Below, in pieces: positions 18,327 to 27,100 of a DNA stretch of 64,000 bases; the first letter of the stretch is position 1; every line of letters begins with the position of its first letter. The DNA lies in NCBI RefSeq assembly GCF_006152145.1, contig NZ_VDFV01000005.1:124001-188000 (forward strand). The letters run 5' to 3'. The translations under genes were made by a program, and so were the position numbers. The notes below the pieces were generated by a model, which was given only the letters and a program-made list of their open reading frames with translations, was not told where the DNA came from and searched no databases. This DNA comes from Rubellimicrobium roseum (GTDB taxonomy: Bacteria > Pseudomonadota > Alphaproteobacteria > Rhodobacterales > Rhodobacteraceae).

Positions 18327-19187
18327 TCAGTTCCGGCCCACCGCCGCGCGGAAGGGCGCCGGATCCCAGGCGCAGGCGAAGCCGTCCCCATCGGGATCGA
18401 GCCCACGCGCATCACGCTCGGGTCCGCCACGGGCCAGGAAGTCGCGCTGTGCGTCGTCCGGGGTCGCGTAGTCGGCGCAGTTGCGCAGCATGCGGTTCTC
18501 GCTCGAGAACAGGATGAAGCGCGAGTACCACTCCTGCCCCTTGGCGTTGGGCACGTTGAGCGCGTACTCGACGATGTTCGGGCCGGCGTTCGCGGGCGGC
18601 GGCGGCAGCGCCTGCGGCTGGACCACCTGATATTGCGCCGCCTGCGCCGCGCGGCGGGCGGCGTCGGACTCGATGGTCTCGCGTGAGGAGACGGCTTCGA
18701 AGTCCTGCTCGTCCGAGATACCGCCCGTCGAGGACGGAACCGTGGGATTCGCCACCGGCAGAGCCCCGACAAGCGTCGGCGCGGCGTTGCTGGGCGAAGC
18801 CTCGACGCCCGAGGCGCGCAGGGTGTTCACGTCGCCCGCGACGCCGCTCGACGCTACTGTGACAAGACCTCCGGGCGAGGAAGGCAGGGCCGCGCCCGGG
18901 GCGCCGAGCGGGGCGGAGGCCACGGGGACCACGCCAATCCCGGCCGCGGCAAGCGACGTGCTCGGGATGGCGCCGGCGGACGCGGGCGCCATGGGGGTGG
19001 CGAAGCCATAGGGCGAGGTCGGCACGGCTCCTGAAGACACGAAGCCGCCCATGGGCTGGCCGGTCAGGGAGGCCTCGCGCTGCGCGGCGTACTGGTCATA
19101 GGACCCGAAGCCCACGCCCGGATCCGGGGCCGGCGCCGCGCAGGCCGCGACAAGGGCCACGGGGCCGAGGACCAGGAAGGCGCGCAT
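18327..19187 (-). CDS. Excalibur-type lipoprotein
   Basis: 286 residues. Lipoprotein signal (hydrophobic stretch ending LVAAC) with Cys near residue 16. A long low-complexity Ala/Ser/Gly/Pro middle follows, then a C-terminal domain of about 80 residues with NCADYATPDDAQ and LDPDGDGFACAWDP, an Excalibur-like Ca-binding loop. Probably anchored in the outer membrane facing the periplasm or surface. Function unknown. ATG at 19187 preceded by GGAGAGAC. Upstream of the amidase on the same strand; stop and possible CTG start of the amidase overlap. Confidence 0.75.
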   Translation of the reverse strand: MRAFLVLGPVALVAACAAPAPDPGVGFGSYDQYAAQREASLTGQPMGGFVSSGAVPTSPYGFATPMAPASAGAIPSTSLAAAGIGVVPVASAPLGAPGAALPSSPGGLVTVASSGVAGDVNTLRASGVEASPSNAAPTLVGALPVANPTVPSSTGGISDEQDFEAVSSRETIESDAARRAAQAAQYQVVQPQALPPPPANAGPNIVEYALNVPNAKGQEWYSRFILFSSENRMLRNCADYATPDDAQRDFLARGGPERDARGLDPDGDGFACAWDPAPFRAAVGRN

Positions 19188-19204
19188 GTGTCTCTCCACG
19201 TCGT

Positions 19205-20692
19205 TCACCACCACTTACCGGGCTTCGCCTTGAAGCCCACTGCACGTTCCAGTGAATAGGCCAGGTTCAGGAGGTCGCCCTCCTCCCACGGCCGGCCGAT
19301 GAGTTGCAACCCGAGCGGCAGACCCTGCCCGTCGAGCCCGGCCGGCACCGAGATGCCCGGCAGCCCCGCAAGGTTCACCGTCACGGTGAACACGTCGTTC
19401 AGATACATCTGCACCGGGTCGGCGCTCGCCATCTCGCCCAGACCGAAGGCGGAGGACGGGGTGGCGGGGGTCAGGATCGCGTCGATGCCCTCCGCGAAGG
19501 CCCGCTCGAAGTCGCGCTTAATGAGCGTGCGCACCTTGCGGGCGCGGTTGTAGTAGGCGTCGTAGTAGCCGGCCGAAAGGACGTAGGTGCCGACCATGAC
19601 GCGGCGCTGCACCTCGGAGCCGAAGCCTTCGGCGCGGGTCTTCTCGTACATCTCGGTGATGCCGTCGCCCTGCGACAGCTTCGCGCGGCGGCCGAAGCGG
19701 ACGCCGTCGTAGCGGGCGAGGTTCGAGGAGGCCTCGGCGGGCGCGATCACGTAATAGGCGGGCAGCGCATATTTCGTGTGCGGCAGCGAGATGTCGCGGA
19801 TCTCGGCCCCGGCGTCGCGCAGCATCTCGGCGCCGCGATGCCAGAGCGTCTCGATCTCCCCAAGCATGCCGTCCATGCGGTATTCGCGGGGCAGGCCGAT
19901 GACCTTGCCGCGGATGTCGGCTGTCAGCATCGACTCGAAGTCCGGCACGGGCAGGTCGGCCGAGGTCGAGTCCTTGGGGTCATGCCCGCACATCGCGCGC
20001 AGCATGATGGCCGCGTCGCGCACGTCCTTGGTCATTGGGCCCGCCTGGTCGAGCGAGGAAGCGAAGGCGATGATGCCCCAACGCGACACGCGGCCATAGG
20101 TCGGCTTGATGCCCACGATGCCGGTGAAGGCCGCGGGCTGCCGGATCGAGCCGCCGGTGTCGGTGCCCGTGGCCGCCGCGCAGAGGTCCGCAGCCACCGC
20201 GGCCGCCGAGCCGCCCGAAGAGCCGCCGGGGGTCAGCGAAGTCGCGTCGCCCGCGCGTCGCCAGGGGTTCACGGCGTTGCCGTAGACGCTGGTCTCGTTG
20301 GACGAGCCCATCGCGAACTCATCCATGTTGAGCTTGCCCAGCATAACCGCACCCTGCTTGTGCAGTTGCTCGGTCACGGTGGAGTCGTAGGGCGGCCGGA
20401 ACCCGTCGAGGATGCGCGAGGCGGCCTGAGAGGGCACGCCCGTCGTGCAGAACAGGTCCTTGATGCCCAGCGGCACGCCGCAGAGGTCCGGCGCCATGCC
20501 CATCTTCAGTCGGGTCTGCGCGAACTCGGCCTGCCGGCGGGCGATCTCGGGCGTCTTGTGGACGAAGGCGTTGAGGGCGTCCGCCGCCTCGATCGCGCCA
20601 AGATAGGCGTCGGTCAGTTCGGGCGCGGTGAAGTCCTTGGCGCGCAGGCCGTCGCGGGCCTGGGCAAGCGTCAGTTTCGTCAGGTCCGTCAT
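19205..20692 (-). CDS. gatA: Asp/Glu-tRNA amidotransferase subunit A
   Basis: 495 residues. Amidase-signature enzyme that releases ammonia from glutamine for transamidation of Glu-tRNA(Gln) and Asp-tRNA(Asn). The catalytic Lys-cisSer-Ser region is visible: GIKDLFCT (Lys near 76) and [15 protein letters not shown] (near 150). ATG at 20692 overlaps the gatC stop, which fixes the start. gatB is not in this cluster; in many alphaproteobacteria it is elsewhere. Confidence 0.95.
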   Translation of the reverse strand: MTDLTKLTLAQARDGLRAKDFTAPELTDAYLGAIEAADALNAFVHKTPEIARRQAEFAQTRLKMGMAPDLCGVPLGIKDLFCTTGVPSQAASRILDGFRPPYDSTVTEQLHKQGAVMLGKLNMDEFAMGSSNETSVYGNAVNPWRRAGDATSLTPGGSSGGSAAAVAADLCAAATGTDTGGSIRQPAAFTGIVGIKPTYGRVSRWGIIAFASSLDQAGPMTKDVRDAAIMLRAMCGHDPKDSTSADLPVPDFESMLTADIRGKVIGLPREYRMDGMLGEIETLWHRGAEMLRDAGAEIRDISLPHTKYALPAYYVIAPAEASSNLARYDGVRFGRRAKLSQGDGITEMYEKTRAEGFGSEVQRRVMVGTYVLSAGYYDAYYNRARKVRTLIKRDFERAFAEGIDAILTPATPSSAFGLGEMASADPVQMYLNDVFTVTVNLAGLPGISVPAGLDGQGLPLGLQLIGRPWEEGDLLNLAYSLERAVGFKAKPGKWW

Positions 20693-20976
20693 TCGACCAC
20701 CTTGGGAACGGCGAAGAAGCCCTCGCGCGCGTCGGGGGCGTTGAGCAGAACCTCGGCCTGCCGGTTGCCGTCGGTGACGACGTCCTGGCGGCGCTTGAGG
20801 CGCATCGGGGTGACGGAGGTCATGGGCTCCACGCCCGCCACGTCGACCTCGTTCAGCTGCTCGATAAAGCCCAGGATCGCGTCGAACTCGCGCGCGAGGG
20901 CGGGCAGGCGCTCCTCCTCGACGCGGATGCGGGCGAGGCGCGCCACTTTCCGGGCGGTGTCGGTGTCGATGGCCAT
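20689..20976 (-). CDS. gatC: Asp/Glu-tRNA amidotransferase subunit C
   Basis: 95 residues, the small clamp that holds GatA and GatB together. Family features: [17 protein letters not shown] at the N-terminus, [10 protein letters not shown] in the middle, and R-x-D-V in the [13 protein letters not shown] segment. Overlaps gatA by four bases. Confidence 0.93.
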   Translation of the reverse strand: MAIDTDTARKVARLARIRVEEERLPALAREFDAILGFIEQLNEVDVAGVEPMTSVTPMRLKRRQDVVTDGNRQAEVLLNAPDAREGFFAVPKVVE

Positions 20977-21003
20977 CGAGGGTCCCCTGGGGTTTGCGGG
21001 GTG

Positions 21004-21656
21004 TTAGCGCCGGAGCGCCTCCCCCGCAAGGGCGCGACGGTGCCGGCCCAGGACCTCGATCATCCAACCCAGCATGACCGCGTTGAGGATGTGCCACAGG
21101 AAATGCGTGCCGAGCGGGACGGCGTGCAGACGGCCTCGTCGAGCGAGCGGAAGGTCAGCGAGACCGCCAGGATCGCGACTCCGGTCGCGAAGCCCCGCGC
21201 CGTGGCGGGGCTTCGCCGGCGCAGGAGCCAGGCGTGCAGAAGGATCAAGGTCGGCACCGGCCAGTAGAAGGACGAGGCCGCGAAGAAGGGCAGCGAGCCG
21301 AAGACGGGGGTGAGGACCGCGAGCCAGGGTATCGTCAGCCCCGCGAAGAGAAGCGAGGCCCAGACACCCTGCCCCCAGATCCGCCGGTGGGCGGCGAAGA
21401 CGTAAAGGAGGATGTAGCCCAGGATCGGCAGGGTGTCCGCCGCGGCGGCCCAGGGGGTCGCGAAGGTGTGGAACAGGAAGCTGCCGAGGCCGATCGCCCC
21501 CAACATCGCCGACAACGCCCGGCACAGAGGCTCGTCCGGCCAGCGGCGCCACGCGAGGGCCGCGACCAGGAGAAAGGCTGCGTTGGTGAGCGCGTTCACC
21601 GGCTCGGCCCAGAACCCGGGCCCCAGCCGCTCGCAATAGGCGTCGATCCGGTCCAT
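21004..21656 (-). pseudogene. Ceramidase-like membrane protein, frameshifted
   Basis: Alkaline-ceramidase/CREST-like membrane protein of about 215 residues in two frames. The first frame (start 21656) has FWAEPVNALTNAAFL, LGSFLFHTFATPW and ADTLPILGY, and runs to SLDEAVC. At about 21125 a shift of one frame is needed to continue into [24 protein letters not shown] and the stop at 21004. Without the shift the protein ends in an unrelated tail and lacks the HFLWH motif, the second half of the expected metal site. It could be a real mutation, or a base-calling error in a GC-rich run. Confidence 0.7.
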
Positions 21657-21813
21657 GCGCGCCAGCCTAGCCCGAGGCCACGCCGGGCGTCAGGTCTTTC
21701 GCGCGCCCCATCAACTTGACCCAAATACGCATTCCAGCCGTTGGATCAGGTGTTCCGCTTGGAGTCGGGCGCGAATGCCCTACCCTGCGGCTGACCCCCA
21801 TGGCGAGCCCCGC

Positions 21814-22563
21814 ATGTTCCCCATCCGTGACCACAACCCGTCCCAAGGCACGCCCTTCGTCACCTACGTGCTGATCCTCATCAACGTGGCGATCCACTTC
21901 TGGCAGGTGTCGAGCATCCAGAGCGAGGTGCAACTCTACCGGCTCTACGACGCCTATGCGATGATCCCGGCCGAGATCAGCGCGGGGCAGGATCTGCTGA
22001 CGCTCGTCACCTCGACCTTCCTGCACGGGGGCTGGATGCACCTGATCGGGAACATGCTGTTCCTCTGGATCTTCGGCGACAACCTCGAGGAAGCGCTAGG
22101 GCGGGCGGGCTTTCTGGCCTTCTATCTCTTGGGTGGGATCGGGGCGGGGCTCTGCCAGTGGGCGGGGGGACCGCAATCGCCCATCCCGACCGTGGGAGCC
22201 TCGGGCGCCATCGCGGCGGTGATGGGGGGCTACCTGCTCCTGTTCCCCAAGGCCAAGGTGGACGTGCTGATCTTCATCATCATCCTGATCCGGATCATCC
22301 CGATCCCGGCCTGGATCATGCTGGCGCTGTGGTTCGTGCTACAGGTCTTCGGCGGCTTCGCGGCCGATCCGCTGACCGGGGGCGTCGCCTACTGGGCCCA
22401 TGCGGGGGGCTTCGCCATCGGCTTCGTGATGATGGTGCCCGCCTGGCTGAAGCGCGGGGGCGCGGCGTGGTGGAGCCGCACCGACGGCCATCCGCCGCAC
22501 CCCGACGCCCAGTGGGGGGCGCTCACGCCGTCGCGGGTGCCGGAGGTCAGGCGCCGCCGCTAG
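21814..22563 (+). CDS. Rhomboid family intramembrane serine protease
   Basis: 249 residues with six or more membrane helices. Catalytic Ser in GASGAIAAVMGGY (near residue 130) and His in AHAGGFAIGF near 197. L1-loop HGGWMHLIGNMLFLWIFG is typical. C-terminal cytoplasmic tail rich in Arg and Pro. An ATG 13 codons earlier is possible. Converges with the phosphatase gene, with stop codons overlapping by four bases. Substrate unknown. Confidence 0.87.
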   Translation: MFPIRDHNPSQGTPFVTYVLILINVAIHFWQVSSIQSEVQLYRLYDAYAMIPAEISAGQDLLTLVTSTFLHGGWMHLIGNMLFLWIFGDNLEEALGRAGFLAFYLLGGIGAGLCQWAGGPQSPIPTVGASGAIAAVMGGYLLLFPKAKVDVLIFIIILIRIIPIPAWIMLALWFVLQVFGGFAADPLTGGVAYWAHAGGFAIGFVMMVPAWLKRGGAAWWSRTDGHPPHPDAQWGALTPSRVPEVRRRR

Positions 22564-23351
22564 GGGCGGGCGCGGACGACCTCGGCGAACTTCTCGAAGA
22601 TCGCGGGGTTGGCGGCGATGAGGTCGCCATGCTCCAGCGGCTTGTGGCCGTCGCGGATCGGGCCCACGAAGCCGCCGGCCTCGGCCACGATCAGCATCCC
22701 CGCCGCGATGTCCCAGGGAAAGGTCTCGCGCTCCCAGTAGCCGTCGATGCGGCCCGCCGCGACATAGGCGAGGTCGAGCGAGGCCGAGCCCAGCCGCCGC
22801 ACGCCCGCGCATTCCGGCATGAGCCGGGCGAGGTCCTGCAGCATCGCGGGCAGGGTCCGCTTGGCGCCAAAGGGGATGCCGGTGCCGAAGAGGCAGTCGA
22901 TGAGCCGCGAGCGGGCCGAGACGCGGATGCGGGTGTCGTTGAGCCAGGCGCCCTCGCCCTTCTCGGCCCAGAAGGTCTCGTCCTTCACGGGGTCGTGGAC
23001 GACGCCGGCGACGATGTTGCCCTTGTGTTCGAGCGCGATGGAGATCGCCCAGTGCGGCAGGCCGTGGAGGTAGTTCGTGGTTCCGTCGAGCGGATCGACG
23101 ATCCAGCGGCGCGTCGGGTCCTCGCCCGCCTTGGCGCCGCCTTCCTCGCCCAGGAAGCCGTAGGTGGGCCGCGCCTCCATCAGCATCTCGCGCACCGTCT
23201 GCTCGGCCTGGCGGTCGGCGCGGGACACGAAGTCGCCGGGCCCCTTCTGCGAGACCTGGAGCTGCTCGACCTCGGCGAAGTCCTTGAGGAGGCCCCGACC
23301 GGCCTTGCGCGCGGCCTTGATCATCACGTTCATGTTCGCGCTGCCGGCCAT
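22560..23351 (-). CDS. suhB: Inositol-1-monophosphatase (SuhB-like)
   Basis: 263 residues. IMPase motifs: FLGEEGG near 68, VDPLDGTTNYLHGLP near 83-97 and WDIAAGMLIVAEAGG near 211. Mg/Li-sensitive phosphatase; in enterobacteria SuhB also acts in rRNA antitermination. ATG at 23351 follows AAGGAGAG. The DGTTN signature separates it from the HisN-like paralogue at 12844. Confidence 0.9.
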   Translation of the reverse strand: MAGSANMNVMIKAARKAGRGLLKDFAEVEQLQVSQKGPGDFVSRADRQAEQTVREMLMEARPTYGFLGEEGGAKAGEDPTRRWIVDPLDGTTNYLHGLPHWAISIALEHKGNIVAGVVHDPVKDETFWAEKGEGAWLNDTRIRVSARSRLIDCLFGTGIPFGAKRTLPAMLQDLARLMPECAGVRRLGSASLDLAYVAAGRIDGYWERETFPWDIAAGMLIVAEAGGFVGPIRDGHKPLEHGDLIAANPAIFEKFAEVVRARP

Positions 23352-23413
23352 TCCCACTCTCTCCTTGCAGGTCAAGGCGCGCATATAGACCGGAGAACGT
23401 CCCCGTCACAAGG

Positions 23414-24328
23414 TCAGCCGCGCTGGAGCCGCACGGCCTCCTGCCGGGCGAGGCGGATCAGGTGGGCGACGAACGGGCGGGTCGCGTCCGCCGACCGGGT
23501 GGCCGCGTAAAGGCGCTTGACGATGGGCCGCCCGCTCCGGGTCAGAGGGCGCGTGACGATATCCATGTCGGCCCGCGCGGTGGAGCGCACGACCCAGTCG
23601 GGAAGCACCGCGATCCCGCGCCCTGAGGCGACAAGAAGGAGGATCATGGCGGTCAGCTCGACCGGCCGGAGGGCGGCGGGCTCCACGCGCTCGGGCGTGA
23701 GGAGCTCGGTGAAGACGTCGAGCCGGGTGCGGTCCACGGGATAGGTGATGAGCGTCTCGGGCGCGAAGTCGCGGGCCTCGATGGCGGGCTTGGCGGCGAG
23801 CGGGTGGCCGGCGGCGACCACCAGGACGGGCTCGTAGTCGAAGAGCGGATTGAAGAGAACGCCCGGCAGGTCCTCGGGGTCGGAGGAGACGACGAGGTCC
23901 ACCTCCTCTCGCCGCAGCGCCGGCATGGCGTCGAAGGCGAGGCCCGGGCGGATGTCGATGTCGACCTCGGGCCAGGCCTTGCGGAACTGGTTCATCACCG
24001 GGAGGAGCCATTCGAAGCAGGCGTGGCATTCGATGGCGACGTGCATCCGGCCCGCCCGCCCGGCCTCCAGGTTCGCGAACTCCGCCTCGAGCGCGGCGAC
24101 CTGCGGCAGGATCGCTTGCGCGGCGGCGAGAAGGCGCTGGCCCGCGGGCGAGAGGCGCAGGGGACGGGTCGCGCGGACGAACAGTTCCACGCCCGCCTGC
24201 TCCTCGATGCCGCGGATCTGGTGCGAGAGCGCCGACTGCGTGAGGCCCAGCAGGTCGGCCGCCCCGGCGAGGCTGCCCGTTTCGTGGATCGCCTGGATCG
24301 TGCGGAGGTGGCGGAACTCGATATGCAA
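23414..24328 (-). CDS. metR: MetR-like LysR regulator of metF
   Basis: 304 residues from TTG at 24328. LysR HTH: IEFRHLRTIQAIHETGSLAGAADLLGLTQSALSHQI at residues 3-38; the effector domain has HVAIECHACFEWLLPVM, the MetR-type homocysteine-responsive region. The TTG is preferred because a longer ATG start at 24370 would begin inside the palindrome likely to be its own operator; the ATG remains possible. Divergent from metF, a classic MetR target. Ends near the suhB start. Confidence 0.82.
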   Translation of the reverse strand: MHIEFRHLRTIQAIHETGSLAGAADLLGLTQSALSHQIRGIEEQAGVELFVRATRPLRLSPAGQRLLAAAQAILPQVAALEAEFANLEAGRAGRMHVAIECHACFEWLLPVMNQFRKAWPEVDIDIRPGLAFDAMPALRREEVDLVVSSDPEDLPGVLFNPLFDYEPVLVVAAGHPLAAKPAIEARDFAPETLITYPVDRTRLDVFTELLTPERVEPAALRPVELTAMILLLVASGRGIAVLPDWVVRSTARADMDIVTRPLTRSGRPIVKRLYAATRSADATRPFVAHLIRLARQEAVRLQRG

Positions 24329-24354
24329 ACGGAACTCATGTTGATGCTGAAGAT

Positions 24355-24371
24355 TATGAATTTGTCTCATA
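24355..24371. promoter_or_regulatory. Putative MetR binding site
   Basis: Perfect inverted repeat TATGA-N7-TCATA in the short gap between metR and metF. It fits the T-N11-A form of LysR boxes and lies about 46 bases before the metF ATG. Likely coordinates both genes in response to homocysteine. Inference from position. Confidence 0.5.
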
Positions 24372-24416
24372 ACCGCCCGCCGCCTACAACAAGCGTCAAC
24401 AGCGCAGGGAGCCGCC

Positions 24417-25277
24417 ATGCCGACCGTCAGCTTCGAATTCTTCCCGCCCAAGTCCCTGGAAGGGTCGTTCCGCCTCTGGGACTGCTGCAACGTGCTGGGG
24501 CCGATGGGGCCGGAGTTCGTGTCCGTCACCTACGGCGCGGGCGGGACCACGCGGGAGCTGACGCACGAGGCTGTGGGGACGATCCACAAGCACTACGGTC
24601 TGACGGTCGCGGCGCATCTGACCTGCGTGGACGCGAGCCGCGAAGAGACGCTGGCCATCGCGGACGCCTATGCCGCCGTGGGCGTGACCGAGATCGTGGC
24701 GCTGCGGGGCGATCCGCCCAAGGGAGCGGAGAGGTTCTCGGCGCATCCGCAGGGGTTCGCCTCGTCGGTGGAGCTGGTCGAGGCGCTGGCGCGCACGGGC
24801 AAGTTCACCATCCGCGTGGGCGCCTACCCGGAGAAGCACCCGGAGGCGGCGGACGCCAGGGCCGACATCGAGTTCCTGAAGCGCAAGATCGACGCGGGCG
24901 CCACATCGGCCATCACGCAGTTCTTCTTCCAGCCCGAGACGTTCTTCCGCTTCCGTGACGCCTGCGCCAAGGCCGGGATCACGGCGCCGATCCTGCCGGG
25001 CATCCTGCCGGTAGAAAGCTGGGCGGGGGTGAAGCGGCTGGCGGGGCGCTGCGGGACGCATATCCCCGAGACCACGGCCCATGCCTTCGAGAACGCGGAG
25101 CGGGACGGGACGACGGAGCTGCTGGCGGTGGCTGTGGCGACCTCGCTCTGCGACCGGCTGATCCAGGGCGGCGCGGAGCACCTGCACTTCTACACGCTGA
25201 ACAAGCCGGGCCTGACGCGGGACGTGTGCCTGGCGCTGGGGATCGCGCCCAAGGCGCGGCTGCAGGCAGTGGCCTGA
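24417..25277 (+). CDS. metF: 5,10-Methylenetetrahydrofolate reductase
   Basis: 286 residues. FAD enzyme that makes 5-methyl-THF for methionine synthesis. VSFEFFPPKS at the N-terminus, SVTYGAGG near 40, HLTCV near 65, GDPP near 99, and ITQFFFQPETF near 165 are all characteristic. GGAG precedes the ATG. Divergent from metR. Followed by a hairpin. Confidence 0.95.
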   Translation: MPTVSFEFFPPKSLEGSFRLWDCCNVLGPMGPEFVSVTYGAGGTTRELTHEAVGTIHKHYGLTVAAHLTCVDASREETLAIADAYAAVGVTEIVALRGDPPKGAERFSAHPQGFASSVELVEALARTGKFTIRVGAYPEKHPEAADARADIEFLKRKIDAGATSAITQFFFQPETFFRFRDACAKAGITAPILPGILPVESWAGVKRLAGRCGTHIPETTAHAFENAERDGTTELLAVAVATSLCDRLIQGGAEHLHFYTLNKPGLTRDVCLALGIAPKARLQAVA

Positions 25278-25285
25278 CGGAGGGG

Positions 25286-25313
25286 GGCGAAGGCGCGCGG
25301 ACGCGCCTTCGCC
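25286..25313. terminator. Hairpin between metF and the convergent gene
   Basis: Perfect 12-pair stem (GGCGAAGGCGCG/CGCGCCTTCGCC) with a CGGA loop, between two convergent stop codons. No T-run on either side, so termination may need Rho or the hairpin may serve as a bidirectional 3' stabiliser. Confidence 0.6.
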
Positions 25314-25324
25314 AAGGCGGCTGG

Positions 25325-25897
25325 TCAGCCGCCGCTGCTTTCGGTGCCGGTGGCCGCCGGGTCGGTGGTGCCGGTGGCGCCCATGCCGCCCTGGGCCTGC
25401 ATCATGGCGTCCATCACCATCATGCTGGGATCGCTGGAGCAGGCCGCCGCGATCTGGGTCATCATGTCGGTGGAGCCTGCCGCCCCGGCCGAGGTGTCGG
25501 CCGAGGTCATCTCGGTGTCGGTGACGGCGCCCGTGTCGGTGCCGGCGGCGGCGCCCGCATCCGCGGTGGCCGTGTCGGTGCCGGCCGCAGCCGTGTCGGT
25601 GCCGGTCGCGGCGGTGTCGGAGCCGGCGGCGGCCCCGGCGTCAGCGGTCGCCGTGTCGGTGCCCGCGGTCGCCGTGTCGGTGGTGGCGCCGGCCGCGGCC
25701 GTGTCGGTGCCGGTGGCCGCGCCGCCGGTCATGCCGCCCGAGGCCATCATCGAGTCGATGGCGCTTTGCTGCCCCGCGCTGTCCATGGCGGTGAAGTCGG
25801 CACAGGTCATCGTCGTCATGTCGGTGCTGGCGTCCTGCGCGAAGGCGGGGAGCGCGAGCGCAGTGGTGGCCAGGAACGTTCCGATCAGAATCTTCAT
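25325..25897 (-). CDS. Secreted HdeA/B-like protein with TDTA-rich insert
   Basis: 190 residues with a signal peptide (cleavage after PAFAQ, about residue 21). MTCADFTAMD near 30-39 and a second Cys at 152 (AAACSSDPSM) flank a low-complexity Thr/Asp/Ala/Gly insert at about residues 53-142. Removing the insert leaves about 80 residues with the two-cysteine layout of periplasmic HdeA/HdeB-like chaperones. GGGAGG precedes the ATG at 25897. A paralogue lies at 26585-27001. Assignment to HdeA/B is by pattern, not a full domain match. Confidence 0.65.
   Translation of the reverse strand: MKILIGTFLATTALALPAFAQDASTDMTTMTCADFTAMDSAGQQSAIDSMMASGGMTGGAATGTDTAAAGATTDTATAGTDTATADAGAAAGSDTAATGTDTAAAGTDTATADAGAAAGTDTGAVTDTEMTSADTSAGAAGSTDMMTQIAAACSSDPSMMVMDAMMQAQGGMGATGTTDPAATGTESSGG
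25541..25660 (-). repeat. Internal peptide repeat in the HdeA-like gene
   Basis: The 13-residue word TDTATADAGAAAG occurs twice with a 27-residue (81-base) period, surrounded by shorter TDTAAAG variants. Copy number may vary between strains by slippage. Confidence 0.7.
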
Positions 25898-26480
25898 CTT
25901 GGTCCTCCCGAGACTGCCGCGAAGGGCGGCTGCGGGACGAACACCCCAGCGGAAGATTTGTTCTCTCATCGTCGCATAAATCGGCACGATGCCGCCGATT
26001 GAAGCTGAAATTCAGAACAGCAGGAGCCTCATCAGGAGCCTGCCCGGATTGATCCTTTGCCCAGAGACCACGTGCCGGGAGGGGGTCTCCGGGGTCCGGG
26101 CCGTCACCCCGCGAACAGTCGCGCGACGGTCGTGCCCGGTGGCCGCGCCAGGGTTGCCAGGCCCACGGCGCGGGGGGCGCGTCCACGACGCGCGGCGGCT
26201 GGCCGGGGCGTTCAGGGGAACGCTGTGCCAGTGGGGCGCGGCGCCTGGCCGGACGGGAGCACCGGGATCCCCCCCCGGAGGTGCTGCCCCTCGTCCCGCC
26301 CCCCAAAGAGCGTCTCGCCCGGGGACGCCGGTCCCGGACCAGGAGGGGCTGGCGGCGAGCCGTCGCGGGCCGCCCGCCCTCCCGCGGCGGCCCGGAGGGG
26401 AGCGGCCTTCCCACGCCCCCGCCGCCCTGCCCCCGGTCCGGGTGGTCCCCGGGGCGGGCCAAGGGCCGGCGAGGGTGCCG
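25898..26480. other. 583-base very GC-rich gap
   Basis: No gene recognised. The part from about 26060 to 26480 is almost pure G+C with many mononucleotide runs. Open frames there are an effect of composition and read as Pro/Arg/Gly strings. About 25925-26060 is less GC-rich and should hold the promoter of the HdeA-like gene. Read on the minus strand, it is the long leader between element copy B and that gene. Confidence 0.5.
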
Positions 26481-26568
26481 CTCCTGATCTCGTCGCAGGC
26501 AGGATGGGCGGCAAAGGTTAAGGGGTCGTTACAGCACCGAACGGTCCTCCCCCGGTCCGCGCAACACC
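26481..26568 (-). repeat. Two-copy conserved intergenic element, copy B
   Basis: 88 bases on the minus strand matching copy A at 4621-4706. Shared blocks: GGTGTTGCGCG, GGGGGAGGACCGTTCGG, TTAACC exactly 47 bases from the first base in both, CATCCTG nine bases after, and ATCAGGAG 9 or 11 bases later. It lies 17 bases after the stop of the second HdeA-like gene and 583 bases before the first. No coding capacity is apparent. Function unknown. Confidence 0.6.
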
Positions 26569-26584
26569 CCTGGGAGCGTGGGGC

Positions 26585-27001
26585 CTACTCGTAGTCCGCG
26601 TGGGCCGCGCGCATGGCGTCCATGGCGAGCGTCGTGCTCGCGTTGGCGCAGGAGCTGCGGAGCGCGGACAGCTTGGGATCGGTGGCGACAGGCTGGGCGG
26701 CGGCGTCGGCGGCGGGGTCCGACGCGGCCTCGGCGGTCGCGGCGGCGCCGTCGAGGTCGTTGGCGGCCGCGGCGGTCGGCGCGTCGGTCGGGGCGTCGGC
26801 GGTCTCGCCTTCGGCCATGGGCAGGGGCTCGCCGTTCATCACGGCGCGCATGTCGAGCATGGCCTGCATCTGCGCGGCCTCGTCGAGGCCCGAGAACTCG
26901 GCGCAGGTCAGGGTGGCGTAGGCGGTCGTGGCATCGGTCCCGGCCTCCTGGGCCTGGGCCGGAAGCGCGGCGGCGAGCGCCGCGACGATGAACTGTCTCA
27001 T
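26585..27001 (-). CDS. Secreted HdeA/B-like protein, paralogue
   Basis: 138 residues. Signal peptide of about 18 residues (LPAQAQ). TLTCAEFSGLDEAAQMQAM near 30-48 parallels the neighbour's MTCADFTAMDSAGQQSAI. An Ala/Asp/Pro-rich insert covers about 60-107, and the second Cys is at 118 (RSSCANASTTLAMDAM), again matching the neighbour (Met-Asp-Ala-Met after it). Periplasmic; acid- or stress-chaperone role inferred only from the two-Cys pattern. Confidence 0.65.
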   Translation of the reverse strand: MRQFIVAALAAALPAQAQEAGTDATTAYATLTCAEFSGLDEAAQMQAMLDMRAVMNGEPLPMAEGETADAPTDAPTAAAANDLDGAAATAEAASDPAADAAAQPVATDPKLSALRSSCANASTTLAMDAMRAAHADYE

Positions 27002-27100
27002 GGTCTCCTCCCGTGACGGCCGCAGGGCGCGGCCTGCCCCGGGGCAGCTAGCGGGCCACGGGAGGATGCCAACGGGGGCCGGCGCAGGCCCCCGGGCAGG

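Noticed and set aside
22158-23510. Long plus-strand frame across suhB
   Set aside because: Antisense to suhB and in the wrong frame for the rhomboid gene.
26212-26514. Minus-strand frame starting TTG inside element B
   Set aside because: Pro/Gly/Arg strings without codon preference or a credible ribosome-binding site, and the frame is not kept in copy A.
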